A DNA stretch of 64,000 nt from positions 372,001-436,000 of the forward strand of contig NZ_JHBV01000016.1 of assembly GCF_000724545.1 (NCBI RefSeq). The letters run 5' to 3'. Below the pieces are notes generated by a model. That model saw only the letters and a program-made list of their open reading frames with translations. It was not told the origin of the DNA and did no database searches. Each line of letters begins with the position of its first letter. The stretch's first letter is position 1. Shown in pieces: positions 52,346-61,942 of the stretch. This DNA is from Aureispira sp. CCB-QB1. GTDB lineage: Bacteria; Bacteroidota; Bacteroidia; Chitinophagales; Saprospiraceae. A program made the position numbers and the translations under genes.

Positions 52346-52744
52346 TTACAAATCGTACCCCTTTGCCAAGAAGGCACCATCCTCTCTAAAATGAGCTTCA
52401 AATTCTTCTCCTGTATCAGCAGATTTTAACTCTAATTCGTAAGAAACATCACCATTGCTATACTGCACCATACTCGCTTCCTCTATACTATGGTCTTCAA
52501 AAGTAGCATTCGCAGCAGCAATAATTGCTTCAGGAACATCTTCTAAGTCCATAGAGATTTCTGTCAAAAGCAAATGTCCCGTTACTGTAATTTCTACTTC
52601 AAATTCCACTTCACCATTATCAAATGAAGCTTCATAAATTTTAGCTGGAACCTCCCATCCCCACTCTACATCACTTAAGCTTACATCAGGATAATAATCT
52701 TTAAATACGCGTAAAATTTCACTAGGTACAAAAAACTCGTCCAT
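52346..52744 (-). CDS. two-repeat PepSY-like (DUF2874-like) acidic protein
   Basis: 132 residues containing two similar units: VPSEILRVFKDYYPDVSLSD...YEASFDNGEVEFEVEIT...GHLLLTE and VPEAIIAAANATFEDHSIEE...YSNGDVSYELELK...DGAFLAKG. Each is the PepSY-like fold (helix then antiparallel sheet). Such proteins are usually periplasmic, but here no signal peptide is visible, and no better start exists upstream. The protein is strongly acidic. The function is unknown; PepSY-like modules often bind or inhibit peptidases or other ligands. Confidence 0.7.
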   Translation of the reverse strand: MDEFFVPSEILRVFKDYYPDVSLSDVEWGWEVPAKIYEASFDNGEVEFEVEITVTGHLLLTEISMDLEDVPEAIIAAANATFEDHSIEEASMVQYSNGDVSYELELKSADTGEEFEAHFREDGAFLAKGYDL

Positions 52745-52823
52745 TGTTTTATAGTTTATTATTTTATAATCTTATTCGTTTCACAAACACATGATCCCCC
52801 AATACAAGGAAGATAGTGCCTTT

Positions 52824-53819
52824 TTATTGAGTAGCCAACTGTCTAAAATAGTCTACTGTAATAGCCAATCCTTTTTCAAAATCAAACTGAGGGTCGTAAT
52901 CTAATAATTTTTGAGCCTTCGATATATCTGCCTGAGAATCTCGGATATCTCCTGCCCTAGGGGCACGATGAGTTGGCATTTTTTCAGGAACTCCAGCAGC
53001 TTTCCGAACCCCTTTGAACAAATCCAATACCGTGTAACGCCCCCCACAACCAACATTATACACTTGATTTAAAGCCTCTGTATTGGTCGTTAACATAGCC
53101 TTGATATTGATTTGCACAACATTTTCAATAAATGTAAAATCCCGTGTTTGTCCTCCATCTCCATTGATAAATACTTCTTTATCATGCATACAAGCATCGG
53201 CAAACAAAGGGATAACCGCAGCATACGCCCCTTTAGGACTTTGTCTCGGTCCAAAAACATTAAAATATCGAAAACCAATAAACTCCATATCATACAAGCG
53301 CCCAAAGTTCTCTGCAAACAGTTCATTGGATAACTTTGTAATAGCATAAGGGGATAGAGGTTTGCCTATTCGATCCTCTACTTTAGGTAAATTAGGCTCA
53401 TCGCCATATACGGAAGATGAAGAAGCATACACAAAACGCTTAATCCCTTGCTCGTATGCCGCAAAAGCCATGTTGACAAAGCCATCGACATTATGTGCAG
53501 TGGTAGCATAAGGCTCTTGAATAGATCGAGGCACAGATCCCATTGCTGCTTGATGACAAACGATATCCACTCCTTCACAAGCTTTTTTGCAAACCTCCAA
53601 ATCACGAATATCTCCTTCTATAAATTGATAATTTGGATGTGTCAAAAATGGCTCAACATTCGACTTAAACCCTGTTAAAAAGTTATCTAAAACAATTACC
53701 TTTTTTACCTTATATTTTAACAAATACTCAACAAGATTGGATCCAATAAAGCCAGCTGCTCCTGTAATTAAAATGGTTTTATCTTCTAATGATGTTGTAT
53801 GATAAGGTATCTCGTACAT
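52824..53819 (-). CDS. UDP-N-acetylglucosamine 4-epimerase-like SDR protein (WbpP/TviC family)
   Basis: An extended short-chain dehydrogenase that epimerises UDP-sugars at C4 for surface polysaccharide. NAD-binding ILITGAAGFIGSNLVEYLL (G20, G23, G26), IEGDIRD, HQAAMGSVPRSI, YASSSSVYG and the SPYAITK catalytic Tyr/Lys are all present. FRYFNVFGPRQSPKGAYAAV followed by GDGGQTRDFTFIENV is characteristic of the WbpP/TviC group that acts on UDP-GlcNAc or UDP-GlcNAc(A). Its neighbour asnB is also common in glycan loci. The substrate is inferred from motifs. Confidence 0.85.
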   Translation of the reverse strand: MYEIPYHTTSLEDKTILITGAAGFIGSNLVEYLLKYKVKKVIVLDNFLTGFKSNVEPFLTHPNYQFIEGDIRDLEVCKKACEGVDIVCHQAAMGSVPRSIQEPYATTAHNVDGFVNMAFAAYEQGIKRFVYASSSSVYGDEPNLPKVEDRIGKPLSPYAITKLSNELFAENFGRLYDMEFIGFRYFNVFGPRQSPKGAYAAVIPLFADACMHDKEVFINGDGGQTRDFTFIENVVQINIKAMLTTNTEALNQVYNVGCGGRYTVLDLFKGVRKAAGVPEKMPTHRAPRAGDIRDSQADISKAQKLLDYDPQFDFEKGLAITVDYFRQLATQ

Positions 53820-54102
53820 GTTTGATGTTAATAGCTCGAATTATATTCGATGGTTTGATAATTGGTAACGAAAATACAAAGTTCTTATAATTAATTGGCA
53901 GCCGATCCCAATAAGTTGCCTATTTTTTTATTGCATACAACCTAAAGCGATTAGAGATACTTTATGGACTCTCTACTTATGTATTTTGTTAAGCAGTCTG
54001 AAAACCATTTTTGAATTTTCTCTGCATCAAATACCAAACCCAATAAAAAGGACTGGCTAGCCTCTCCTCTCTCCTAACTTTACTTACTTGACATTAACAG
54101 TT

Positions 54103-56031
54103 TTAAACCTTTTCATTTTTTATCCAACGCAAATACCATTGATGTAGGGTGTATAAAAACCATATAAAATGGGGATTGATATATGTTTTCTGTTGGATAA
54201 AGTTATCAATAATCCGCTGTATTTCATTTTTGTTTAATTGAAAAGTAGTCAAAAATGCTTGATCGGATTTAATACTTAACAAAGGCTCCTTTAAAGAACT
54301 CAACAGCCATTTTTGGATAGGAATGGAAAATCCTTGTTTAGGACGTTCAATCAACTCCTGAGGCACATGCTTGTATAATATTTTTCGCAATAAATATTTA
54401 GTATCCTTTCCTTTAATCTTTAGATTATCAGGCAGCTGCATGGCAAATTCAATGATTTTATGATCCAAAAAAGGGTCTCGCCCCTCCAATGCAACAGCCA
54501 TGGTTGCACGATCTACTTTGGTCATAATATCGCCTTCTAAGTAGGTATCTATATCTACCATTCCCAAATAGGAAATCAATCGTTGTGCTTCTATTTCCAA
54601 GTTGGTTGCATAGCGATTTTGATAAGCACCATGAAGGCGTATCAAATCTTTCTGAGCAATGTACGTCGATGAAATGTTAAAAAAGTCTAAGGTATCTTTG
54701 GCTCCCAATGCATTCACTAGTTTGGGAAATTTATTACTTACATTTTTATAATTCTTTAGAATAGGAATTTTCGAACTATTTTGCTCTAGCCAAAGTGGAT
54801 TAACCCCTGCACTTACCCCTTTTAAGGTCGAACGCAGTAAACTTGGCAAGCGCTGAATTTTGGGGTAGAAATTTTGTGTAATCTCGTACTTTGTATATCC
54901 ACCAAATATTTCATCTCCTCCATCAGACGATAAGCTGACAGTGACCTGTTCTCTGGCCATTTTTGATACCAAATAGGTTGGAATACCTGAACTATCGCCA
55001 AAAGGTTCATCATACATTTCGGGCAATAATGGAATGACTTGTTCAAAGTCTTTTTCGGTACAGTATAGTTCATGATGTTCTGTCCCTAAATGCGTTGCTA
55101 CTGCTTTTGCATGCTGTGCTTCGTTGTATTCTTTGTCATGAAAACCAATTGTAAAAGTTTTCAATTGCCGCCCTTGTTTCTTTTGAAGTAACGCCGTTAC
55201 TGTTGAAGAATCAATACCTCCGCTCAAAAAAGCACCAACAGGAACATCTGCGACCATTCTCAACTCAAAGCTTTCTGTTAATAAATGCTCTAATTCCTCT
55301 TCGAGTTCAGCTTCTGACGCAGTACTAATCGACGTATTGGCGTAGACTTCCTGTACATTCCAGTATTTTTCTATTTTTATTTGTTGCTGCGTATCTAACT
55401 CCAAATAAGCTCCTGCGGGTAGTTTGTGAGCATACTCAAATATACAATGTGGGTAGGGAATGTATCCTTGTTGCAAATATAACGATACTGCTTTTTGATC
55501 AATTGTTTTATCAAATTTAGGATGCTGATGAAATGCTTTTAACTCGGAGGCAAACAAAAACAAGCCATCTTTCCAATACCAGAACAAGGGTTTGACTCCA
55601 ACTCGATCTCTACAAACAGTTAATTGATTTGTTTTCTGATTAAAAAGGGCAAAAGCAAAGAATCCTCTAAATTCATGAACCATTTTTTTTCCCCATGCTT
55701 TAAAAGCTTTTAGGATAACTTCTGTATCTGTCCCCGTTTCAAATTGGAAGCCTTCTAACTCCAACTTTTTACGGATTTCCATAAAATTATAGATTTCTCC
55801 ATTGAATACGATCACCCATTCTTCCCAAAACATGGGCTGTTGACCTGCTGGACTCAAATCTAAAATAGACAGTCGGCGGTGTCCAAATCCCAAACCTATA
55901 TCACCATTAATATACGCTCCTGCACTATCAGGTCCTCCATGTTGCAAGCTATCTCGCATCGAAATTAGGGTATCTTGAAGTGGGTAAGTATGGTCATAAT
56001 TCAAATCCCAAAAACCTGTTATTCTACACAT
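54103..56031 (-). CDS. asnB: glutamine-hydrolysing asparagine synthetase, exopolysaccharide-type AsnB
   Basis: It transfers amide nitrogen from glutamine to a carboxylate via an adenylate. The glutaminase nucleophile is Cys2 (MCRITGFWDL), with RRLSILDLS, FNGEIYNF and NGEI. The synthetase domain carries the PP-loop FLSGGIDSSTV (S270-S275). At 642 residues it has the long C-terminal region of the AsnB proteins found in polysaccharide clusters, where the acceptor may be a sugar acid rather than aspartate. Placement beside the UDP-sugar epimerase (same strand, 283 bp gap) supports that role. Substrate remains inference. Confidence 0.9.
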   Translation of the reverse strand: MCRITGFWDLNYDHTYPLQDTLISMRDSLQHGGPDSAGAYINGDIGLGFGHRRLSILDLSPAGQQPMFWEEWVIVFNGEIYNFMEIRKKLELEGFQFETGTDTEVILKAFKAWGKKMVHEFRGFFAFALFNQKTNQLTVCRDRVGVKPLFWYWKDGLFLFASELKAFHQHPKFDKTIDQKAVSLYLQQGYIPYPHCIFEYAHKLPAGAYLELDTQQQIKIEKYWNVQEVYANTSISTASEAELEEELEHLLTESFELRMVADVPVGAFLSGGIDSSTVTALLQKKQGRQLKTFTIGFHDKEYNEAQHAKAVATHLGTEHHELYCTEKDFEQVIPLLPEMYDEPFGDSSGIPTYLVSKMAREQVTVSLSSDGGDEIFGGYTKYEITQNFYPKIQRLPSLLRSTLKGVSAGVNPLWLEQNSSKIPILKNYKNVSNKFPKLVNALGAKDTLDFFNISSTYIAQKDLIRLHGAYQNRYATNLEIEAQRLISYLGMVDIDTYLEGDIMTKVDRATMAVALEGRDPFLDHKIIEFAMQLPDNLKIKGKDTKYLLRKILYKHVPQELIERPKQGFSIPIQKWLLSSLKEPLLSIKSDQAFLTTFQLNKNEIQRIIDNFIQQKTYINPHFIWFLYTLHQWYLRWIKNEKV

Positions 56032-56298
56032 TTGTCTTTTGTTTGGTGTTTAAAAGCTGGCACACAAAGTTGTTTTATCATCCAAAAATCTTCGTTGAAT
56101 GCTTCCAAATGAAAAAAGCTTAACACAAAAGTAAAATAATGCCTTGATTCTATTTCTTTTTCTAACTTTTTTTGACAATTTTTGTAGTATAGAGTAATTA
56201 CAATTACTTTTTGTATTCAAAATATACTTTTTAATAAAATTATTAAATTCATCACCCAAAGGGATTGGGTTTGATAATTACAATTATCATTATACAGC

Positions 56299-57570
56299 AT
56301 GAGTATCATAGAACTCGTAGTTCCAGTTATTGGTGAGTCCATCACAGAAGTAACACTTTCTTCTTGGGTCAAAGAAGACGGTGCTTACGTAGAATTAGAC
56401 GAAATTATTTGTGAATTCGAATCGGATAAAGCAACCGTAGAAGTTCCTGCCGAAAAAGCAGGAAAATTAATTTGGGTTGCTCAAGAAGGTGACGATATCG
56501 CTATCGGAGATGTATTTGCAAAGATTGATACCAGTGCTGCTGGTCAAGATACCTCTTCTAACAAAACGGAAGCTCCTGTTGAAACTCCTAAAGAAGAAGC
56601 TCCTGCCAAGGAAGAACCTGCCAAAGAGGAATCTACTAATTCTTATGCTAGTGGGCATCCTTCTCCTACTGCTCAAAAACTAATGAATGAGCACAACTTA
56701 AAAGCAGCAGATATTACGGCAACAGGCAAAGATGGACGCATTACTCAAGACGACGTTCAAAAGGCAATTAACAATAAGTCGAATGCTCCTGCTAAGAAAG
56801 AAGAAGTAGCTCCTAAAAAAGAAGAAAAGGCAGCAACAACACCTACACAAAATGCAGCGTTTAGCCGTGCACAGCGTACCGAAAAAATGAGCCGTATGCG
56901 CCGTACAATCGCCAAACGTTTGGTGTCTGCCAAAAACAATACAGCGATGCTAACAACCTTTAACGAGGTTGATCTAACTGAAATCATGGCACTGCGCAAA
57001 AAATATCAAGACAAATTTGTAGAACGCTATGGTATCAAATTAGGTTTTATGTCTTTGTTTGCCAAAGCTTGTGCTAAGGTTTTGATGGAAATGCCTGACG
57101 TTAATGCTCAAATTGATGCAGATGGTAAATCTATTATTTATCATGACTTTGTTGATATTTCTATTGCTATCTCTACACCAACAGGTTTGGTCGTTCCTCC
57201 TGTTAAAAATGTAGAGTCGTTGAATTTTGCAGAAATTGAGGGCGCAATCAAAGGATTGGCTAAAAAAGCTCGTGAAGGTAATTTAACCCTTCAAGAAATG
57301 CAAGGCGGTACCTTTACCATTACCAATGGTGGCGTATTTGGTTCCATGATGAGTACACCAATTATCAATGAACCTCAGTCTGCTATTTTGGGTATGCATA
57401 CTATCCAACAACGTCCAATGGCTATTGATGGGGAGGTAAAAATTCGCCCTATGATGTATTTAGCCTTGTCTTACGATCATAGAATTATTGATGGCAGTAC
57501 TTCTGTTACGTTCTTAGTAAAAGTAAAACAACTGTTAGAAGATCCAATTACGTTGTTCTTGGATTTATAA
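56299..57570 (+). CDS. odhB: dihydrolipoyllysine succinyltransferase (E2 of 2-oxoglutarate dehydrogenase)
   Basis: E2 carries the acyl group on lipoyl-lysine and passes it to CoA. Residues 1-75 are the lipoyl domain, with the modified Lys44 in [13 protein letters not shown] linker rich in Pro/Glu/Lys is followed by the E3-binding domain (about 116-157: [33 protein letters not shown]), then another linker and the catalytic domain ending with SYDHRIIDG (His394, Asp398). Length is normal. Its E1 partner odhA lies 46 kb upstream, so the operon is split. A TAATCGTTTAG motif overlaps the stop codon. Confidence 0.96.
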   Translation: MSIIELVVPVIGESITEVTLSSWVKEDGAYVELDEIICEFESDKATVEVPAEKAGKLIWVAQEGDDIAIGDVFAKIDTSAAGQDTSSNKTEAPVETPKEEAPAKEEPAKEESTNSYASGHPSPTAQKLMNEHNLKAADITATGKDGRITQDDVQKAINNKSNAPAKKEEVAPKKEEKAATTPTQNAAFSRAQRTEKMSRMRRTIAKRLVSAKNNTAMLTTFNEVDLTEIMALRKKYQDKFVERYGIKLGFMSLFAKACAKVLMEMPDVNAQIDADGKSIIYHDFVDISIAISTPTGLVVPPVKNVESLNFAEIEGAIKGLAKKAREGNLTLQEMQGGTFTITNGGVFGSMMSTPIINEPQSAILGMHTIQQRPMAIDGEVKIRPMMYLALSYDHRIIDGSTSVTFLVKVKQLLEDPITLFLDL

Positions 57571-57603
57571 TCGTTTAGAAAAAATAAAAGATACTTATTT
57601 TTT

Positions 57604-57644
57604 AAAAGCTGCTTGTTGTTTCGTTCTACAAGCAGCTTTTTTTA
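57604..57644 (+). terminator. odhB terminator
   Basis: AAAAGCTGCTTGT (57604-57616) pairs with ACAAGCAGCTTTT (57628-57640) and runs into a T tract. A classical intrinsic terminator 34 bp after the stop. Confidence 0.92.
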
Positions 57645-57798
57645 TTTGTCAAAATGGTTCTTAACGTACTCTTAGTTGGTCTCCTTCAAGTTGGCTTGGT
57701 TAGCAATAAAAGTAAATAACAATAGGTCTCTTATTTAAACTAAAAATGGAGTCCTACAAAAGTAGAATTCCATCCTTATTCTTTCAATCTGATTGAAT

Positions 57799-58296
57799 TT
57801 ATTTTACACGATGCCAAGTTTGCGTGCGGTAGAAAAAGCCAACCCAACCACGTACAGATAATTTGTCTCCAGAACTATCTGAATCATCCATCCACATCGT
57901 ACAGGTATATACTTTTCCTTTTTTAGGATCCATGATACTTCCTCCTTTCCACTTATCGGATGCTTCTTCCATGTCCCAAATAATTTCCAAACCATACAAA
58001 GGTTTTCCTTGACCACGATCAGCAGGACATTTGGTACATTTGATATCTTCAAAGCTTTTTTCCCCACTATCCTTGAGAGTTTGCTCATCCAATAATTTAA
58101 CTATTTTGGCGTAATATTTACTTCCTTTTTTATAGATTTCTACATGAGATTTCGTTCTCCCTGTTTCATCATCTATTGTTTTCCAAGTACCGATACAATT
58201 TTTGCCATTGATAGAGGTTTGAGCCGAAATAGACGTAGACATAAACATTAAACAGCCAACAGCCACTATACTAAAAAGGTGCGCAATACGTTTCAT
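57799..58296 (-). CDS. DUF2147 secreted protein
   Basis: MKRIAHLFSIVAVGCLMFMS starts a signal peptide ending near SISAQ. DUF2147 landmarks: CIGTWKTIDDETGRTKSHVEIY, KGSKYYAKIVKLLDE, GLEIIWDM, GGSIMDPKKGKVYTCTMW and LSVRGWVGFFYRTQTWHRV near the end. This is a small lipocalin-like beta-barrel, probably periplasmic, of unknown ligand. The CTKCPADRGQGKPL cysteines are kept, as is usual for the family. A weak hairpin lies at about 57746-57770. Confidence 0.92.
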   Translation of the reverse strand: MKRIAHLFSIVAVGCLMFMSTSISAQTSINGKNCIGTWKTIDDETGRTKSHVEIYKKGSKYYAKIVKLLDEQTLKDSGEKSFEDIKCTKCPADRGQGKPLYGLEIIWDMEEASDKWKGGSIMDPKKGKVYTCTMWMDDSDSSGDKLSVRGWVGFFYRTQTWHRVK

Positions 58297-58653
58297 TTAA
58301 ATTGATTTTTTTAGTAATTAATTAATCGAAGGATTCAAGAATAAATAGGATAATTCAAAATCTTTGCCAGTTTTTATATAGTTCGTATTACCATATACCA
58401 AAAATTGAGGGCAAAGAACCTCCCTATACCTTATAAAGTTATAAATTATTCTCCATATAGAGAATAACATTTGTCAGACAATTCCAATATAAGAAAGTTT
58501 GTCCCTATTGAATAACACTTCGAGTCTATTTCCATTAAATAAGAACCCTATCAGCTCTGTAAAGTAATTATCTAATGATTTTTAAGTGAGCCTTTTATCT
58601 GTTTTGTTTGTTTTCTTCTCGTTCTGATAACGCTGCTACTGCGTAATTTACTC
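58297..58653. other. 357-bp intergenic region
   Basis: No ORF. CGCTGCTACTGCGTAATT near 58630-58647 resembles a fragment of the dispersed repeat's interior. No clear promoter is seen. Confidence 0.4.
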
Positions 58654-59631
58654 TTACTCCTTTTTCTTATTTTTAAATAACGCTTCGTATATTTCATTCA
58701 CCTTCTTAGCTATTTCAGGCAACTGACGCAAAGCAATTATTTCTCTAAATTTGGTGCGAGACTCTCCTGCGGGAATACCAATATACTCTTTGTTGCTTCC
58801 ACCTGGAATAGATTTTGACACTCCTGTTTTGGCTAGGATCGTTGCTCCTTCACCAACTACTAAGGACTTAGAAATACCCACTTGACCATAAATAGTAACA
58901 TGATCTTGGATAATAGTTTTGCCTGCAATTCCAACTTGGGCAGCTAGCAAGCAATGCTTACCAATACGGACACCATGTCCTACATGTACTAAATTGTCAA
59001 TTTTTGTTCCTTCTCCAATCACTGTATCTCCAGAAACACCTTTGTCAATCGTACACCCTGCACCAATTTCAACATTATCTTCGATAATAACTCGACCAAT
59101 GGAATGCCAGCGATTATAAGATTTGTCCTTTTGTCTATTCATGTAGAAGGCATCGTTTCCAATAGATGCGTTGGCATGTACAATTACATTATTACCGATC
59201 TTAGTATTGTCTAAAAGTACTGTGTTGGCTCGAATTAAGCAATTGTCTCCAATCGTCACATGGTTTCCGACAACAACACCAGGCTCCAAAATAGTATTTT
59301 CTCCTATAATAGCCGTTGGGCTAATAGATTGGTAAACAGGCACAAAAGGACTAAAGTGTAGGGCGAGTTGATTATAAGCTTCAAATGGCTTTTCAACAAT
59401 CAACAAGGCTTTGCCTTCTGGGCACTCTAATTCTTTGTCTATAATAATAGCTGTTGCAGCAGAGTAAATTGCTTGATTATAATACTTCTCATTATCTACA
59501 AACATCAAGCTTCCTTTCTCTACCTTATGAATTTCACTCAAAAAAGTAACTTTGATCTTAGGATCTCCGATAACTTTAGCATCTATCAATTCTGCTATAT
59601 CCGAAATAGATATTGGCATTTTAAATTTCAT
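58654..59631 (-). CDS. lpxD: UDP-3-O-acylglucosamine N-acyltransferase
   Basis: LpxD adds the second acyl chain to UDP-acylglucosamine in lipid A synthesis. The uridine-binding N-terminal domain ([20 protein letters not shown]) is followed by about ten hexapeptide repeats forming a left-handed beta-helix ([57 protein letters not shown] with the catalytic His of HVGHG). The C-terminal helix ends KNKKKE. Length 325 is normal. No other lpx gene is adjacent. Alternative start ATG at 59619. Confidence 0.93.
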   Translation of the reverse strand: MKFKMPISISDIAELIDAKVIGDPKIKVTFLSEIHKVEKGSLMFVDNEKYYNQAIYSAATAIIIDKELECPEGKALLIVEKPFEAYNQLALHFSPFVPVYQSISPTAIIGENTILEPGVVVGNHVTIGDNCLIRANTVLLDNTKIGNNVIVHANASIGNDAFYMNRQKDKSYNRWHSIGRVIIEDNVEIGAGCTIDKGVSGDTVIGEGTKIDNLVHVGHGVRIGKHCLLAAQVGIAGKTIIQDHVTIYGQVGISKSLVVGEGATILAKTGVSKSIPGGSNKEYIGIPAGESRTKFREIIALRQLPEIAKKVNEIYEALFKNKKKE

Positions 59632-60026
59632 AACTTCTGATTTTGTGTAAAGATAACAAAACTAGTGGTTCTCTAAGCAATCGTTCGTCTAAATATTTGG
59701 CAAATTAGAAGACATTCTCCCCCCATTTTGAGCTTTTATATGATTAGCAAGACCTTAGAAATATGAGCAAATTGATTCAAACCTTTTAAGCATTTGTTAA
59801 GAGAGTTCAGCTTTTTTAACTAATATTGCGCTTGTAAAACAATCTACAAGGTAAAGTTGAGATTTTTTTTATATGCGTATGAGGGTTTCAGCCTAAATTA
59901 GAATCATACATATAGAAAACCTATGCATCGTACAATTTTGATGCATCCATACCAATACATATTAACACCTTTGTAGGCATCTATTTCTGTCCTACATTTT
60001 TTTTAAAATCAATCTTTTTCAAGTTT
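59632..60026. other. 395-bp region between divergent lpxD and fabG
   Basis: No gene. TAGTTTTG (59664-59657, minus) fits a -7 element for lpxD but without a spaced TTG. AAGCAATCGTTCGTCTAAA at 59676-59694 is a weak relative of the TCGTTCA motif. Confidence 0.4.
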
Positions 60027-60767
60027 ATGAAACTTTTGGAAAACAAAATAGCCCTCATCACTGGTGGCTCAAGAGGAATTGGCGCAACAATGGTCAAAAA
60101 ATTTGCAGAACAAGGCGCACACGTAGCTTTTACCTACCGTTCCTCTTCTGAACAAGCCAATCAATTAGTTGAAGAAGCTTCCACATATGGTACGACTATC
60201 AAAGCTTTTGCTTCAGATGCTAGTTCTTTTGAGCAAACACAAGGATTGATTGCTGATGTGATAAAAGAATTTGGGACTATTGATATCCTAGTCAATAACG
60301 CTGGTGTCACTCGTGACAATTTATTAATGCGTATGACAGAGGATAACTGGGATGACGTTATGAACAACAATCTAAAGTCTATTTATAATTTCACGAAGTG
60401 CATCATGCGTCCTATGCTAAAAGCTCGTGGTGGCTCTATCATTAACATATCTTCTATTGTAGGACTAAAGGGGAATGCTGGACAAGCTAACTATGCTGCT
60501 TCAAAGGCTGGTATGATAGGTTTTACTAAATCGATTGCCCAAGAAGTAGGCTCTAGAAATATACGATGCAATGCCATTGCTCCTGGGTTTATCGCAACTG
60601 ATATGACAGATGAGCTAGATGAGAAAGTAAAGGATCACATGATTCAAACAACATCTCTCAAACGTCTTGGAACAACAGAGGAAATTGCCAATGTAGCGAT
60701 CTTCCTCGCTTCTGATATGTCTAGTTATATTACAGGAGAAACAATTAATACTAGTGGTGGGATGTAA
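60027..60767 (+). CDS. fabG: 3-oxoacyl-[acyl-carrier-protein] reductase
   Basis: FabG reduces 3-oxoacyl-ACP with NADPH in fatty acid elongation. Cofactor motif GGSRGIGA (13-20), NNAGVTRDNLLMRM (90-103), catalytic Ser143, Tyr156 and Lys160 in NISSIVGLKGNAGQANYAASK, and the end IAPGFIATDMTDEL with YITGETINTSGGM. The last residues are typical. Length 246. It stands alone with a strong terminator, divergent from lpxD; both contribute to the envelope lipid pathway. Confidence 0.95.
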   Translation: MKLLENKIALITGGSRGIGATMVKKFAEQGAHVAFTYRSSSEQANQLVEEASTYGTTIKAFASDASSFEQTQGLIADVIKEFGTIDILVNNAGVTRDNLLMRMTEDNWDDVMNNNLKSIYNFTKCIMRPMLKARGGSIINISSIVGLKGNAGQANYAASKAGMIGFTKSIAQEVGSRNIRCNAIAPGFIATDMTDELDEKVKDHMIQTTSLKRLGTTEEIANVAIFLASDMSSYITGETINTSGGM

Positions 60768-60791
60768 CATCGCCTCAGCTATATTTTATGT

Positions 60792-60846
60792 TGCCAATTG
60801 GGAAGACAGCACTTATTAAGTTTAATCTTCCCAATTGGCATTTTTA
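60792..60846. terminator. bidirectional terminator between fabG and the phosphatase gene
   Basis: Perfect 15-bp stem TGCCAATTGGGAAGA (60792-60806) and 60826-60840, 19-nt loop, T run 60841-60845 on the plus strand. Confidence 0.9.
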
Positions 60847-60849
60847 TAT

Positions 60850-61311
60850 TTAGGCTTCTTTTTGGTAACGTTTGACAACTTCAGAACAGGCTTCTTCCAA
60901 CATTAGGTAAACCTTTTTGAAGCCACTGTCCTCCCAATATGGATCAGGAACGGCTACGTTTCTCTCTGGTAACACCATATTCATAATCAAACTTACTTTT
61001 GATTTTTGAATGGTTGTTTGGCATAGGTTCATCACATCGTTGTAATTACTACTATCCATGACATAAATTATATCAAAATTCTCCAAGTCTTGAACTGTCA
61101 ACTTCCTTGATCTTTGATCGGAAATATCCAAACCATGTTCTGCTGCAATTGCAATAGAACGAGCATCGGGCAATTCTCCATTATGATACCCACTTGTTCC
61201 TGCCGAGTCTACTTCCCAGTTCAATCCTTCTGCTTCAATCTTCTGCTTTAAAATCCCCTCGGCTAATGGAGAACGGCATATATTTCCTAAGCATACCATT
61301 AAAAATTTCAT
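60850..61311 (-). CDS. low molecular weight protein-tyrosine phosphatase
   Basis: The N-terminal P-loop MKFLMVCLGNICRSPLAEG contains CxxxxxR with nucleophile Cys7 and Arg13. SAGTSGYHNGELPDARS and the acid loop VPDPYWEDSGF (Asp123) complete the family signature. It dephosphorylates tyrosine on cytosolic proteins; in bacteria such enzymes often act with tyrosine kinases in polysaccharide export, but none is visible here. Length 153 is normal. Confidence 0.95.
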   Translation of the reverse strand: MKFLMVCLGNICRSPLAEGILKQKIEAEGLNWEVDSAGTSGYHNGELPDARSIAIAAEHGLDISDQRSRKLTVQDLENFDIIYVMDSSNYNDVMNLCQTTIQKSKVSLIMNMVLPERNVAVPDPYWEDSGFKKVYLMLEEACSEVVKRYQKEA

Positions 61312-61412
61312 CTATTCTTGTTTTTCTTGTTAAAGAAATAATCTACAAGGCACTTTCAGTGAGATTCGTAGAAGTTTATATTCTAAGCGGCGTACACTAT
61401 ATTACGATCGTA

Positions 61413-61940
61413 TCAACGAGTTGTGTTATTACACAAATAAAACCCCAAACCTATTTTAATGGGCAAATCAACGGTCTGCGTAATCTGTCCATAGTTTTGA
61501 TAAGCAGGACAATTGGTGTATCGAATTCCCAAGGCTACTGTAGCAAAAAAAGCTTTCTTTGAATGCCATTCTATTTCAGGAATGCATTCTACCCCAAAAA
61601 CTAGTAGGCTTTTTTGATAAAACAATGCCCAGCCAATTTGAGCTTGAATACTTGTCGAAGCTCGCCACGCCCCTTTAGTCCAAAAAGGCAAATTATAGCC
61701 TAAATTAAGCCCTATTTGATTTCCCCAATTAATCATTCTATACTCAAGCCCAGTTAAGACTCTCCCCTTCCATACATTATGTTGATAAGCCAATTCTAGA
61801 CCACCTCCATTATAATAATATTCTCCTCCAACATTGCTTGCAACTCCCAAAAAAGAAAGGGGTTTTAAGGACAGCTGTTGAGCTTTGGAGGTAGGGTGCC
61901 ATAAGAAAAAAAACAGCCCTACTATAACTATACATCGCAT
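61413..61940 (-). CDS. secreted beta-rich protein, possible small beta-barrel
   Basis: The ATG at 61940 gives MRCIVIVGLFFFLWHPTSKA, a signal peptide; the earlier TTG would overlap the upstream stop. The mature ~155 residues alternate in strand-like runs (YNGGGLELAYQHNVWKGRVL, YRMINWGNQIGLNLGYNL, STSIQAQIGWALFYQKSLLV, FFATVALGIRYTN). I infer a small outer-membrane barrel. The final LGFYLCNNTTR does not end in an aromatic residue. No family recognised. Its ATG lies 2 bp from the stop of the hydrolase gene upstream, so they are cotranscribed. Confidence 0.6.
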   Translation of the reverse strand: MRCIVIVGLFFFLWHPTSKAQQLSLKPLSFLGVASNVGGEYYYNGGGLELAYQHNVWKGRVLTGLEYRMINWGNQIGLNLGYNLPFWTKGAWRASTSIQAQIGWALFYQKSLLVFGVECIPEIEWHSKKAFFATVALGIRYTNCPAYQNYGQITQTVDLPIKIGLGFYLCNNTTR

Positions 61941-61942
61941 GA

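Noticed and set aside
56050-56259. 69-codon minus-strand ORF between asnB and odhB
   Set aside because: It lies in the divergent promoter region, has a basic low-complexity composition and no recognisable domain; more likely a chance frame.
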